64,000 nucleotides of DNA from CAVTWY01 sp963738575. Its GTDB lineage: Bacteria > Pseudomonadota > Gammaproteobacteria > Burkholderiales > Burkholderiaceae_C. How positions within the stretch are numbered: the stretch's first letter is position 1; the number at the start of each line of letters is the position of its first letter. A program made the position numbers and the translations under genes. The DNA lies in the NCBI GenBank assembly GCA_963738575.1, contig CAVTWY010000004.1, positions 1-64,000 of the forward strand, in the 5' to 3' direction. This document shows, piece after piece, positions 15,694 through 24,721 of the stretch. The notes below the pieces were generated by a model, which was given only the letters and a program-made list of their open reading frames with translations, searched no databases and was not told where the DNA came from.

Positions 15694-16743
15694 TCACCAA
15701 TTGAGCAGGCTCGGGTTGTCAAAGCTGTACTGGTTGGGCACGGCCAGATTGGAATAAGAAAACGACAGACTCAGGTCCAGCGACGTCACCTGATGCCACC
15801 ACCCGAGTGGCAAAAACACGGTTTCACCCGGCTCCACCACCACGTCAAAAATCGTGGCCTGGGCAAACAGCGGGTAGCGGCTCAGATCGGGTTTGTCGAT
15901 GTCGATCGGGCTGTAAACCTCGAAGGCGTTGTACACCATGGAAGTTTGCAGCGGCGAGATGAAGCGCCAGCGTTTGCGCCCCACCACCTGCGTGTGCAGC
16001 AGCATCAAGGTGTCGTGGTGCAACGGCGTGAGCGTGCCCGCTGGGCCAAACCAAAACGACGCACTGCGCGCAAGGTCGGCCGCTTGGCAGTACGGCGGCA
16101 TCGAGCCGATGTCTTTCATCAAGGGCGCAAACTCGGGGCGGCGCAACATCTCGTTGTTGGCGGTGAGGTAGTACTCGTTGGTGGGGCCGCCACCCACCAC
16201 CTTGTCGACAAAGTCAGACAAACGAACTTGCCGCCGGTGCTGCATTTTGTTTTGCTCGTACAGCGCGTCGGCACCACGGTCCATCTGCACCTCCACGTCG
16301 AGGTGCCCAAAACGGGCCTTCAAGTCGCTGGGTGACCAGCGCTTCATGGCCGGCCAGTCGCGCGCCAAGTCGGTTAGGACCACGGGGCGGCTGCCCCACA
16401 CGTAGCGCTCCAAAAACTCGTCGCGTGACACGCCGCTGCGTTTTTCAATGGTGCCAAAACCTGGGTTGAGCGATTGCACGCGGTGCTGGTTGGCCACCAC
16501 CGACTCCAGCTTGCGGTGCAGCTGCTGGTGGCGCAGGGCGGCCAGCATGGCGGGGTTGTGCCCCATCGCGTTGATGGCGCTTTGACTTTGGCCTGCATCC
16601 ATGCCCGCTTGGACCATGGTTTGCAGCATTGATTCGGGGGTGCAGTGACGCAGCAGGTTCTCGGCAATCCATTGTTGCCAGCCCGCGTCGATCGCGGGCG
16701 CTTGGGTGGCTTGCGGGCGGGGGGCAGGAGGCGGTTGTTGCAT
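15694..16743 (-). CDS. JmjC/cupin-8 domain protein, probable Fe(II)/2-oxoglutarate oxygenase
   Basis: 349 aa. The C-terminal two-thirds is a cupin_8 (JmjC-like) fold: iron ligands in LTPLHHDTLMLLHTQ (HxD) and the distal His in PLGWWHQVTSLD. GRKRWRFISP and DLSRYPLFAQA are also typical. Residues 1-90 form a helical N-terminal region that does not match a named domain. Related proteins hydroxylate protein or small-molecule substrates; the substrate is not deducible here. It converges with holA (16-bp spacing) and precedes no clear operon partner, being 28 bp from pncC. Confidence 0.85.
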   Translation of the reverse strand: MQQPPPAPRPQATQAPAIDAGWQQWIAENLLRHCTPESMLQTMVQAGMDAGQSQSAINAMGHNPAMLAALRHQQLHRKLESVVANQHRVQSLNPGFGTIEKRSGVSRDEFLERYVWGSRPVVLTDLARDWPAMKRWSPSDLKARFGHLDVEVQMDRGADALYEQNKMQHRRQVRLSDFVDKVVGGGPTNEYYLTANNEMLRRPEFAPLMKDIGSMPPYCQAADLARSASFWFGPAGTLTPLHHDTLMLLHTQVVGRKRWRFISPLQTSMVYNAFEVYSPIDIDKPDLSRYPLFAQATIFDVVVEPGETVFLPLGWWHQVTSLDLSLSFSYSNLAVPNQYSFDNPSLLNW

Positions 16744-16771
16744 GGTGATTCAGCGCATCAGGAACAAAAGT

Positions 16772-17275
16772 TCAGGCCGTGACGGAGACCAAAGTTGACA
16801 GGGCGTGCGCAGTGGCCGCCATGCGCACCGCCGTGCGATCGCCGTCAAACTGTTGATGGGCGGCGATCACTTGCACCGAGGCACCTTGGCGCCAACCCCA
16901 CGCAAACCACACCAAGCCCACGGGTTTGCCGGGGCTGCCCCCGCCAGGGCCAGCAATGCCGCTGACCGCCACCGCCACGTCAGCTTGCGATGCTTGGAGT
17001 GCGCCTTGCACCATCGCCCGTACCACGGGCTCGCTCACGGCACCGTGCTGCGCCAGCAAAGCGGCGTCAACCCCCAGCATGGCTTCTTTGGCAGCGTAGC
17101 TGTAACTGACGTAGCCGCCATCAAACCAGTCGCTTGAACCCGCCACCGACGTGCAAGCGGCGGCAATCAAACCCCCGGTGCAGCTCTCGGCACAACTCAG
17201 GCGCCAACCACGTTTGCGCAGTTGGCTGGACAAGGTCAGGACGCTGGCTTCGACGGACGGGCTTTGCATCAACAA
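16772..17275 (-). CDS. pncC: Nicotinamide-nucleotide amidohydrolase (CinA C-terminal domain)
   Basis: 167 aa, corresponding to a stand-alone CinA-C/PncC domain. Signature: CAESCTGGLIAAACTSVAGSSDWFDGGYVSYS, followed by VAVAVSGIAGPGGGSPGKPVG. Role: converts nicotinamide mononucleotide to nicotinate mononucleotide in pyridine-nucleotide salvage. Starts at 17275, or at an ATG 6 bp downstream. It directly abuts pgpA and forms part of thiL-pgpA-pncC, a widely conserved order. Confidence 0.94.
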   Translation of the reverse strand: MLMQSPSVEASVLTLSSQLRKRGWRLSCAESCTGGLIAAACTSVAGSSDWFDGGYVSYSYAAKEAMLGVDAALLAQHGAVSEPVVRAMVQGALQASQADVAVAVSGIAGPGGGSPGKPVGLVWFAWGWRQGASVQVIAAHQQFDGDRTAVRMAATAHALSTLVSVTA

Positions 17276-17878
17276 TTAAGTCACCCAGGGATTAACGAAG
17301 GCCATCACCAGCAAGGTGCAAAGGGCCGCCACCAAATCATCCAGCATGATGCCAAAACCCTGGCGCCAAGTGATGCCCTCGCCCGCGCGGCGCTTGAACA
17401 AACCATCGGCCCAGGCGACCGGGCCTGGCTTGGCGGCATCAAAGTAGCGAAACAAGGCAAACGCCAGCAACTGCGCGGCAAATGAAGCCGGTGTGATCAA
17501 CCACAGCACGATCCAAAAGGCCACCACCTCGTCCCAAACAATGGCCGACGGATCAGCGACGCCCATGGCTTGCGCACAGCGCGTGCAGGCCATCCAACCC
17601 ATGCCCAGCGACAAGGCAATCACCACCGCCCAGCCGGCGTCGCCAAGCCAGGGGTTCATCACCCAAAACGCCAACCACGCCGCCAGTGTCCCCGCCGTGC
17701 CAGGCGCAATCGGCGCCAAGCCACTGCCAAAGCCCAGGGCGATGGCGTGTGCCGGGTGCGCGACCATGAAACCCAGCGTGGCCGCGCGCGGTGCCGAGGG
17801 GGCGCGTGCCACTTTGGGTGACGGTCCGGGCAAGGGTCCCGGTGGTCGTCCGGGAGATGGTTCGGTTGCGCTCATCAC
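17276..17878 (-). CDS. pgpA: Phosphatidylglycerophosphatase A
   Basis: 200 aa, with a Pro-rich N-terminus (about residues 1-32) longer than usual. The PgpA core follows: GFGSGLAPIAPGTAGTLAAW and IVWDEVVAFWIVLWLITPAS, which hold the conserved acidic residues, in four hydrophobic segments. The end GEGITWRQGFGIMLDDLVAAL matches the family. Role: dephosphorylates phosphatidylglycerol phosphate in the inner membrane. Its start overlaps the thiL stop by 4 bp. Confidence 0.93.
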   Translation of the reverse strand: MMSATEPSPGRPPGPLPGPSPKVARAPSAPRAATLGFMVAHPAHAIALGFGSGLAPIAPGTAGTLAAWLAFWVMNPWLGDAGWAVVIALSLGMGWMACTRCAQAMGVADPSAIVWDEVVAFWIVLWLITPASFAAQLLAFALFRYFDAAKPGPVAWADGLFKRRAGEGITWRQGFGIMLDDLVAALCTLLVMAFVNPWVT

Positions 17879-18861
17879 GAGAAGTGATCAAAGGCAAGGT
17901 GGCGATTGGCCACTGCCGCACCAGCGCTGTCAATCAGGTGCAGGCCGGGGCTGGCGTCCACGCTGCCCACCCGCGTCACGCCCAGGCCGGCCGACTGGGC
18001 GGCAGCGCGAACGTCGCGGGTGTGCGCGGGGGCGGCGGTGAACAACAGTTCGTAATCATCGCCCCCGGCCAAACCCGCCAGCTGCTGCAACGCAGGGGTT
18101 TGCGCCGCCAGCAAGGCGCTCTTGGGCAGGGCGTCGACGTTGATCGTGGCGCCCACGCCTGAGGCCTTGAGCACGTGCGCGAGGTCGCCCACCAAACCGT
18201 CTGACAAATCGATGGCCGCGTGCGCCAGGCCCCGCAACCCCAACCCCAAAGCCACGCGCGGCGTGGGCAGCTCCATGCGTTGCCGCGCCTGCTCAAACGC
18301 GTCGCCCTGCAGCGCAAGCGTGCCGCGAAAAACCTCGAGCGCCAAGCGCGCGTCGCCCAAACCACCACCGGGCGGGTGGCTCACCCAAATGTCGTCGCCC
18401 GTGCGCGCACCATCGCGTCGCAGCGCCTGTCCCGCAGGCACTTCGCCCAACACGGTGATGTTGATCATCAAGGGGCCGGCGGTCGTGTCGCCGCCCACCA
18501 ACTCGATGCCGTGGGCATCAGCCAGGGCCCACAGCCCCTGCGCAAAACCAGCCAACCAAGCTTCGTCGATGCGCGGCAACGTCAAAGCCAGCATGAACGC
18601 CACCGGGCTTGCCCCCATCGCCGCCAGATCAGACAGGTTCACCGCCAATGCCTTGTGCCCCAAACGGTCGGGGGCCACGGTCGACAAAAAGTGCCGTCCT
18701 TCCACCAGCGTGTCGGTGGACACCGCCAGATGCAAGCCAGGTTTCGGCGCCAACAGCGCGCAGTCATCGCCCACGCCCAGCACGGCGCGCTGCGCCGGCC
18801 GTTTGAAGTACTTCGCAATCAGGTCAAACTCGCCAAAAGCCATGGGCGCATTGTCTGGCAT
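17875..18861 (-). CDS. thiL: Thiamine-monophosphate kinase
   Basis: 328 aa from the ATG at 18861, chosen because GGGG lies just upstream; an internal ATG at 18843 (MAFGEFDLIAKYF) is equally compatible with the family. Motifs in order: VLGVGDDCALLAPKPG, STDTLVEGRHFLS, VNLSDLAAMGASP, GGDTTAGP, IDLSDGLVGDL and GGDDYELLFTA. Role: ATP-dependent phosphorylation of thiamine phosphate to thiamine diphosphate. First gene of thiL-pgpA-pncC and divergent from maeB. Confidence 0.95.
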   Translation of the reverse strand: MPDNAPMAFGEFDLIAKYFKRPAQRAVLGVGDDCALLAPKPGLHLAVSTDTLVEGRHFLSTVAPDRLGHKALAVNLSDLAAMGASPVAFMLALTLPRIDEAWLAGFAQGLWALADAHGIELVGGDTTAGPLMINITVLGEVPAGQALRRDGARTGDDIWVSHPPGGGLGDARLALEVFRGTLALQGDAFEQARQRMELPTPRVALGLGLRGLAHAAIDLSDGLVGDLAHVLKASGVGATINVDALPKSALLAAQTPALQQLAGLAGGDDYELLFTAAPAHTRDVRAAAQSAGLGVTRVGSVDASPGLHLIDSAGAAVANRHLAFDHFS

Positions 18862-18953
18862 GGCACCCCGGCCGTTGGTTAACCATGTCTCGCCCCGCCC
18901 GACTGTCGAGCACAATGACCACTCTTGAACAAGAAAACACCCTCGGAGACCCC

Positions 18954-21272
18954 ATGAGCAGCCCCGAAGACCGCCAAGCCGAATTGCGCCGCGCAGCGCT
19001 GGAATACCACGAGTTCCCCACCCCCGGCAAGATCGCCATCGCGGCCACCAAGCAGCTGGTCAACCAGCATGATTTGGCGCTGGCGTATTCGCCCGGCGTG
19101 GCAGCCGCCTGCGAAGAGATCGTCAAAGACCCAGCCAACGCCTTTCGCTACACCTCGCGCGGCAACTTGGTGGCGGTCGTAACCAACGGCACGGCGGTGC
19201 TGGGCCTGGGCAACATCGGCCCGCTGGCGTCCAAGCCAGTGATGGAAGGCAAAGGGGTTCTGTTCAAAAAATTTGCCGGCATCGACGTGTTTGACCTGGA
19301 GCTGGCCGAAAACAACCTGGACAAGCTGGTTGACATCATCGCTGCGCTGGAGCCCACCTTTGGCGGCATCAACCTCGAAGACATCAAAGCGCCCGATTGT
19401 TTTTACGTCGAGCGCGCGCTGCGCAAGCGCATGAAGATCCCCGTCTTTCATGACGACCAGCACGGCACTGCCATCGTGGTGGGCGCCGCCTTGCTCAACG
19501 GCCTCAAGGTGGCAGGCAAGGACATCAAAAACTTCAAGTTGGTGACGTCAGGCGCGGGTGCTGCAGCGCTGGCGTGCTTGCAGTTGCTGGTGAAGCTTGG
19601 TGTGCCACGCCACAACATCTGGGTGACCGACCTGGCCGGCGTGGTCTACGAGGGCCGCACCGAGTTGATGGACCCCGACAAGCTGGAGTTTGTGCAACCC
19701 ACCAGCGCGCGCTCGCTGGCCGAAGTGATCGTGGACGCCGATGTGTTTTTGGGGTTGTCGGCCGGCGGCGTGCTCAAGCCCGAGATGGTGCGCACCATGG
19801 CCAAGCGGCCCATCATCCTGGCACTGGCCAACCCGACGCCAGAAATCCTACCCGAAGAGGTGAAGGCCGTGCGCGACGACGCGCTGATGGCCACAGGCCG
19901 CAGTGATTACGCCAACCAGGTCAACAACGTCTTGTGCTTTCCCTACATCTTTCGCGGCGCCCTGGACAGTGGCGCCACCACCATCACCGACGCCATGGAG
20001 GTGGCGGCGGTGCACGCCATTGCCGAGTTGGCACAGGCCGAGCAAAGCGAGGTGGTGGCGGCCGCCTACGCTGGCGTGACGCTGGCGTTTGGCCCCGAGT
20101 ACTTGATCCCCAAACCGTTTGACCCGCGCTTGATGATGAAGATTGCGCCGGCCGTGGCGCAGGCCGCCGCCGATTCGGGCGTGGCGCTGCGCCCGATCCA
20201 GGACATGGATGCCTACCGCGACAAGTTGCAAAGCTTTGTCTATGCGTCGGGCACCACCATGAAGCCCATTTTTGCGGTGGCCAAGCGCGCCACACGCAAG
20301 CGCGTGGTTTATTGCGAAGGCGAAGACGAGCGCGTGCTGCGCGCTGCCAAGATTGTGGTGGACGAGGGCCTTGCACGGCCCGTCTTGATCGGCCGCCCAG
20401 CCGTGATCGCAAAGCGGCTCGAGCGCTTTGGCGTGCCCCTGCAAGAGGGGCGTGACTACGAGGTGGTGAACGTCGAAAGCGACGCCCGCTACCGCGAACT
20501 CTGGTGGACATACCACCAGATGACTGACCGCAAAGGCGTCACCATTGCCTTGGCCAAAATCGAAATGCGCCGCCGCCTGACACTGATCGGCTCGATGCTG
20601 CTCAAGCTCGGCTACGTTGATGGCATGTTGTGCGGCACCTTTGGCACCACGGCATCGCACTTGCATTACATCGACCAGGTGATTGGCCCACGCCAAGGTG
20701 GCAGCCCAGGCACCCCGCAAGACGTCACCGTGTATGCCTGCATGAATGGGCTGATGTTGCCCAACCGGCAACTGTTTTTGGTCGACACGCACGTCAATGC
20801 CGACCCGTCTGCCGTGCAACTGGCCGAAATCACCGCCATGGCCGCCGAAGAAATGGTGCGTTTTGGTGTCCAGCCCAAAGCCGCCTTGCTAAGCCACTCC
20901 AACTTTGGCAGCAGCGACCACCCCAGCGCCGTAAAGATGCGCGAGACCTTGGCGCTGCTGCGTGAGCAAGCGCCTTGGCTTGAGGTCGACGGCGAGATGC
21001 ACGGAGACCTTGCGCTCGATGGTGCAGCGCGGCAAACCATGATGCCGCACACCACCTTGCATGGCGACGCCAACCTGCTGGTGTTCCCCAACATCGACGC
21101 GGCCAACATTGCCTACAACTTGCTCAAAACGGCGGCGGGGGGTGGCATTGCCATCGGCCCGGTTTTGCTCGGTGCCGCGCACCCGGTTCACATCTTGACA
21201 CCGTCAGCCACCGTGCGCCGGATCGTCAACATGACGGCGCTGACCGTGGCTGACATCAATGCAGCGCGGTGA
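18954..21272 (+). CDS. maeB: NADP-dependent malic enzyme with phosphotransacetylase-like domain
   Basis: 772 aa from the ATG at 18954; GGAG 9 bases upstream selects this start over those at 18885 and 18915. Residues 15-430 are the malic enzyme domain (LAYSPGVAAACEEIV, HDDQHGTAIVVGAALLNGLK, GAGAAALACL). Residues 440-772 are a PTA-like domain typical of MaeB (YCEGEDERVLRAAKIV, GGIAIGPVLLGAAHPVHIL). Role: oxidative decarboxylation of malate to pyruvate with NADP+; the PTA-like part is regulatory, binding acetyl-CoA. Confidence 0.95.
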   Translation: MSSPEDRQAELRRAALEYHEFPTPGKIAIAATKQLVNQHDLALAYSPGVAAACEEIVKDPANAFRYTSRGNLVAVVTNGTAVLGLGNIGPLASKPVMEGKGVLFKKFAGIDVFDLELAENNLDKLVDIIAALEPTFGGINLEDIKAPDCFYVERALRKRMKIPVFHDDQHGTAIVVGAALLNGLKVAGKDIKNFKLVTSGAGAAALACLQLLVKLGVPRHNIWVTDLAGVVYEGRTELMDPDKLEFVQPTSARSLAEVIVDADVFLGLSAGGVLKPEMVRTMAKRPIILALANPTPEILPEEVKAVRDDALMATGRSDYANQVNNVLCFPYIFRGALDSGATTITDAMEVAAVHAIAELAQAEQSEVVAAAYAGVTLAFGPEYLIPKPFDPRLMMKIAPAVAQAAADSGVALRPIQDMDAYRDKLQSFVYASGTTMKPIFAVAKRATRKRVVYCEGEDERVLRAAKIVVDEGLARPVLIGRPAVIAKRLERFGVPLQEGRDYEVVNVESDARYRELWWTYHQMTDRKGVTIALAKIEMRRRLTLIGSMLLKLGYVDGMLCGTFGTTASHLHYIDQVIGPRQGGSPGTPQDVTVYACMNGLMLPNRQLFLVDTHVNADPSAVQLAEITAMAAEEMVRFGVQPKAALLSHSNFGSSDHPSAVKMRETLALLREQAPWLEVDGEMHGDLALDGAARQTMMPHTTLHGDANLLVFPNIDAANIAYNLLKTAAGGGIAIGPVLLGAAHPVHILTPSATVRRIVNMTALTVADINAAR

Positions 21273-21413
21273 CAAGCCACCTCGTTGCTGCAACGTCAAC
21301 ATTCCATGAAGTAAGTGGGCGCAAACATCGAATAAGGAATGACCCTCATTTGGGGCGGTTAGTTGCCGTTGCCACTTGAGCATTTATTGTCATTCCTGTA
21401 CCATCAGTGGTTG

Positions 21414-21437
21414 ATTATCTAGGGTTAACCCGATAAT
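21414..21437. promoter_or_regulatory. Palindrome upstream of the RNase/barstar pair
   Basis: ATTATC (21414-21419) and GATAAT (21432-21437) flank a perfect GGGTTAACCC centre. It lies about 45 bp before the RNase start in an A/T-rich 209-bp spacer that stands out from the GC-rich surroundings. A promoter candidate TTGAGC-17-TACCAT is at about 21377-21405, so the palindrome would sit over the transcript start, a suitable place for an operator. Function is inferred only. Confidence 0.5.
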
Positions 21438-21481
21438 TTGGTTGACTCTGACTAAACGCGGGCGACAACGCCCCACTGATC

Positions 21482-21898
21482 ATGGCCTCGCTCCTAAGTA
21501 AGTTAGCAATTGCTTTCATCACGGCTTCTACGCTCGTGATGGCGCCGTTGCCGACTGCGGCCAAAGCATCGGCACCCTACTGCGAGACAAGGGGCGGCAA
21601 GGGCTGCGACGTCACTTTGGCCACCCTGCCAGCCGAAGCCCAAAAGGTTGAAGGGCAAATTCGCCAAGGTGGCCCGTTCAAGTACGACAAAGACGGTGTG
21701 GTGTTTGGCAACCGCGAAGGCATGCTGCCACGCGAGCGCCGAGGCTATTACCGCGAATACACCGTGCGCACGCCCGGCGAGCGCACCCGAGGGGCGCGCC
21801 GCATCGTTTGCGGCGGCCGCGAAACCAAATCTCCCGACACTTGTTATTACACCGACGACCACTATGCGAGCTTTCGCCGCATCGTGACGTCTCAGTAG
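21482..21898 (+). CDS. Secreted guanyl-specific ribonuclease (barnase/RNase Sa superfamily)
   Basis: 138 aa. Residues 1-28 are a Sec signal peptide (hydrophobic core AFITASTLVMAPLPTAAKA). The mature part carries the microbial RNase core: FGNREGMLPRERRGYYREYTV with the catalytic Glu, TPGERTRGARRIVCGG with the catalytic Arg, and YYTDDHYASFRRI with the catalytic His. Four cysteines could form two disulfides, fitting export. Role: cleavage of RNA after G. The barstar gene follows at 47 bp, giving a toxin-inhibitor pair. All three catalytic positions are intact. Confidence 0.9.
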   Translation: MASLLSKLAIAFITASTLVMAPLPTAAKASAPYCETRGGKGCDVTLATLPAEAQKVEGQIRQGGPFKYDKDGVVFGNREGMLPRERRGYYREYTVRTPGERTRGARRIVCGGRETKSPDTCYYTDDHYASFRRIVTSQ

Positions 21899-21944
21899 TG
21901 GCAGTGCGGCAGCCCGTTTTTTTGTCAACCAGGAGGATCGCGAC

Positions 21945-22340
21945 ATGCTGATGCAGACAGTCCGACCCAATATAGTTCAGTCCATCCGAGCGTATCGCTC
22001 CGAGGATCTGCAAGGCTTTGCCACCGAGGCCAAGCAGCATTTCCTCTACGCGAACCTCGCCAATGCCCAATCCAAACAAGAGGTGCTGGAAGGCATCGCC
22101 GAGGCCTTCTTGTTTCCGTCGCACTTCGGGAAAAACCTCGATGCGCTGTACGACTGCATGACCGATTTGGTCCACAAAGCCGGCTCGCAACCTGGCTTCG
22201 TGGTCGTGCTCGAGCAGTTGCCCGACAACACCAAGTTTGACCGTGAGTCCCGCGAGCAGTTGCTCGACGTGTTTCGCGACGCAGCAGACTTTTGGGCGGA
22301 GCGCAAAGTACCGTTCAGGTGCTTCTATTCTTTTCAGTAG
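21945..22340 (+). CDS. Barstar-family ribonuclease inhibitor
   Basis: 131 aa, cytoplasmic (no signal). A strong AGGAGG lies 8 bases before the ATG at 21945. The barstar fold region is evident: LEGIAEAFLFPSHFGKNLDALYDCMTDLV, where FPxxFGxNLDALxDxxxDL is the family motif, then VVVLEQLP and a final strand. The N-terminal extension of about 40 residues is somewhat long. Role: blocks the RNase encoded just upstream before or if it remains in the cytosol. Confidence 0.92.
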   Translation: MLMQTVRPNIVQSIRAYRSEDLQGFATEAKQHFLYANLANAQSKQEVLEGIAEAFLFPSHFGKNLDALYDCMTDLVHKAGSQPGFVVVLEQLPDNTKFDRESREQLLDVFRDAADFWAERKVPFRCFYSFQ

Positions 22341-22376
22341 CCCGCTCCCAAGAACAAGGGTCATGGGAGCGGGCTA
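22338..22376 (+). terminator. Hairpin at the barstar stop
   Basis: TAGCCCGCTCCCA (22338-22350) pairs perfectly with TGGGAGCGGGCTA (22364-22376), loop 13 nt. It begins in the stop codon of the barstar gene. There is no T-run directly after it, so it may stabilise or attenuate the transcript rather than terminate alone. Confidence 0.6.
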
Positions 22377-22530
22377 CGGATACGGCCCAGATGAGCGCTG
22401 ATGGCAAACCAAGCAAAAGCGCAAGCAAGCAAAACGGCAACCCCAATTTTGGGATGAACATGCCGATGATGAGCAGTGCGTTCGACACCGCGATGTGGTT
22501 GAACGCAGCCTAAGCCTTCACGCTTGATGC

Positions 22531-22561
22531 AAAAAAGGCCACGCTGTTGCGTGGCCTTTTT
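22531..22561. terminator. Bidirectional rho-independent terminator
   Basis: A-run, stem GGCCACGC/GCGTGGCC with a TGTT loop, then a T-run: a textbook terminator usable on both strands. It serves the barstar transcript on the plus strand and rsmA on the minus strand (rsmA stop at 22583). Confidence 0.92.
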
Positions 22562-22582
22562 GTTGACGGACACAACGTACGC

Positions 22583-23368
22583 TCAAGCCGCCGGTGGGGC
22601 AGACCCTGTGGCGATGCAAAGCGCCACGTACTCAGCCACCGACACTTCTTCGGCGCGGCGCTGCACGTCAAACGGCATGCTGTGGCCATGGGCTTGCAGC
22701 CAGCGGCCCAGGGTGTGCCGCAACAACTTGCGGCGCTGCGAAAACGCCAACGTCACGATCTCGCCCAACCGCACCGGGTCGATGGCCACCACGTCGGCCA
22801 CCGGCTTGGGCACCATGCGCACCACCGATGAGTGCACTTGGGGCGGTGGGTCAAAGGCCTCTGGCGGCACATCAAACAGCGGTTCGATGTGGTAGCGCCA
22901 CTGCAGCATGACGGTCAAGCGGCCGAAGGCTTTGCGGCCCGGACCCGCAGCCATGCGGTCCACCACCTCTTTTTGCAGCATGAAGTGCTGGTCGTGCACA
23001 TGGGCCGCCGACGCCAGCAAGTGAAACAAGATGGGCGTCGAAATGTTGTAGGGCAAGTTGCCCACGACGCGCAACGGTTTGCCGCCAGGTGGGGCCAGCG
23101 CCGCAAAGTCAACCTTCAAGGCGTCGGCTTCGATCACATGGAGCTTGGGCACCTGGCGCAGGCGAGATGCCAGATCGCGGTCCAGCTCCACCACCGTCAA
23201 GCGCTGCAAGTGCGCGCTCAACGGGCCTGTTAGCGCACCCAGGCCGGGGCCGATTTCAAGCATGTTGTCGTCGGCCTCGGGGCCGATGGCGCGCACGATG
23301 GCGTCGATGACGCTGTGATCGCTTAGAAAGTGCTGGCCAAAGCGCTTTCGCGCTTGGTGGGCGCTCAC
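22583..23368 (-). CDS. rsmA: 16S rRNA (adenine1518-N6/adenine1519-N6)-dimethyltransferase
   Basis: 261 aa. Family motifs: KRFGQHFLSDHSVIDAIVRAI at the N-terminus, SAM-binding LEIGPGLGALTGPL, and catalytic NLPYNISTPILF (NLPY). The C-terminal helical domain PEAFDPPPQVHSSVVRM is typical of KsgA. Role: dimethylation of two adjacent adenines late in 30S maturation. It follows surA and lptD, the conserved lptD-surA-(pdxA)-rsmA order, with pdxA absent here. Confidence 0.96.
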   Translation of the reverse strand: MSAHQARKRFGQHFLSDHSVIDAIVRAIGPEADDNMLEIGPGLGALTGPLSAHLQRLTVVELDRDLASRLRQVPKLHVIEADALKVDFAALAPPGGKPLRVVGNLPYNISTPILFHLLASAAHVHDQHFMLQKEVVDRMAAGPGRKAFGRLTVMLQWRYHIEPLFDVPPEAFDPPPQVHSSVVRMVPKPVADVVAIDPVRLGEIVTLAFSQRRKLLRHTLGRWLQAHGHSMPFDVQRRAEEVSVAEYVALCIATGSAPPAA

Positions 23369-23386
23369 GGCGCTGCGGCCGCCAAC

Positions 23387-24721
23387 TTACTGCGCATCAC
23401 GCTTTTCAATGTAGGCACGACCGCGCAGTTCTTGTAGCCAATCGGCGTATGCCTGCTCAAAGCGCTGCTCGCGCAAAGCGGCCCGTGCTTGGTCACGCAA
23501 TTGTTTCGGGTCCACCGCCACGTCTTTGCGCTCCACCACTTGGATCAGGTGCACGCCAAAGCGGCTCACCACTGGGGCCGATACTTCGCCTGGTTTGAGG
23601 GCGTCCATCGCCACTTCAAACTCGGGCACAAACGAGCCCGGAGGCATGAAGCCCAAGTCGCCGCCTTGGGCAGCCGAGTCGTCGGTCGAAAACTGGCGCG
23701 CCAAGTCTTCAAACTTGCGCGCACCCGTTTGCACCTGGCGCCTCATCTCAAGCATCTGCCGTTGAATTTGATCGGTGGACGTTTGCGACGACTGCCGCAT
23801 CAGGATGTGACGCGCACGGGTGTTGGTCACCACCACGTCTTTGGCATCGCGCTTTTCAATGAGCTTGAGCACGTGAAAGCCAGCACCGGTTTGCAACAGT
23901 TGGGGTGACACCTCACCCACCCGCATTTTTTGCACCACCTCGACAAAGGCATCGGGCAGTCGAGAAGCAGCACGCAAGCCGATCTCGCCGCCATCGCTGC
24001 GGTTGCTGTCCTCGGACAACTCGCGCGCCACTGCCGCGAAGTTCTCACGCGCCACAACACGGCGCAAGGCGCCCTCTGCTTTGGCACGCAGGGTCGCTTT
24101 CGTAGCGTCGTCGGCCCGGTCGGGCACGCTCACGAGAATTTGCGCGATGTTGTACTCGGGCCCAGCCGGAGCGCCTCGCGTCGCACTTTGGCGCGCCAGG
24201 GATTCGTCCACGTCGACATCGCTGATTTTGATGCGAGACACCACCTCTCGCTCGCGGATGCGCTCGACCAAGATTTGATCACGCACCTGGCTGCGAAAAC
24301 GACTCAAGTCCATGCCCTCTTTTTTGAGCTGGTCGCGCAACTGCGGCATGGTGAGCTTGTTTTGCACGGCAATGCTTTGCACCGCGCGGTCCAGTTCGAT
24401 CTCATCCACGCGCATGCCGCTGTCGCGGGCATGCACCAACACCACGCGCTCGTCGATCAGCGCATCCAGCACTTGCTGGCGCAACACGGCGTCAGGGGGA
24501 ACGGTGCTGCGGCGCGCACTGGCTTCTTCCTTGAAAACGGCCATGCGTTTGTCAATTTCAACCGCCGTCACCAGCTCTTGGCCCACCACGGCGGCGATGT
24601 AATCGACCCCGCGCACAGGCACGGTCGCGGGGCGCGCCGTCTGCGCGTGGGCAGCGCTGGCCACCAGCGCCATGGCTGCCAACCAACCCATCGACTTCAG
24701 TCGGACAAAACGTTTATTCAT
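23387..24721 (-). CDS. surA: Periplasmic chaperone SurA (parvulin-type prolyl isomerase)
   Basis: 444 aa from the ATG at 24721 (MNKRFVRLKSMGWLAAMALV); a longer frame to 24781 lies inside lptD. Signal peptide ends near AAHAQ. The SurA N-domain (YIAAVVGQELVTAVEIDKRM) is followed by two parvulin domains: the first around VTNTRARHILMRQ is preceded by one around EYNIAQILVSVPD, each with the GG(D/E) loop (GGEIGLR, GGDLGFMPPG). Role: carries outer-membrane proteins to BAM. Overlaps the lptD stop by 8 bp. Confidence 0.95.
   Translation of the reverse strand: MNKRFVRLKSMGWLAAMALVASAAHAQTARPATVPVRGVDYIAAVVGQELVTAVEIDKRMAVFKEEASARRSTVPPDAVLRQQVLDALIDERVVLVHARDSGMRVDEIELDRAVQSIAVQNKLTMPQLRDQLKKEGMDLSRFRSQVRDQILVERIREREVVSRIKISDVDVDESLARQSATRGAPAGPEYNIAQILVSVPDRADDATKATLRAKAEGALRRVVARENFAAVARELSEDSNRSDGGEIGLRAASRLPDAFVEVVQKMRVGEVSPQLLQTGAGFHVLKLIEKRDAKDVVVTNTRARHILMRQSSQTSTDQIQRQMLEMRRQVQTGARKFEDLARQFSTDDSAAQGGDLGFMPPGSFVPEFEVAMDALKPGEVSAPVVSRFGVHLIQVVERKDVAVDPKQLRDQARAALREQRFEQAYADWLQELRGRAYIEKRDAQ

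Noticed and set aside
22315..22488. Minus-strand ORF (GTG start) encoding a hydrophobic 57-residue peptide between barstar and rsmA
   Set aside because: It looks membrane-like but overlaps the end of barstar, has a weak start, and lies across a perfect hairpin; the composition could be accidental. Not listed as a gene.
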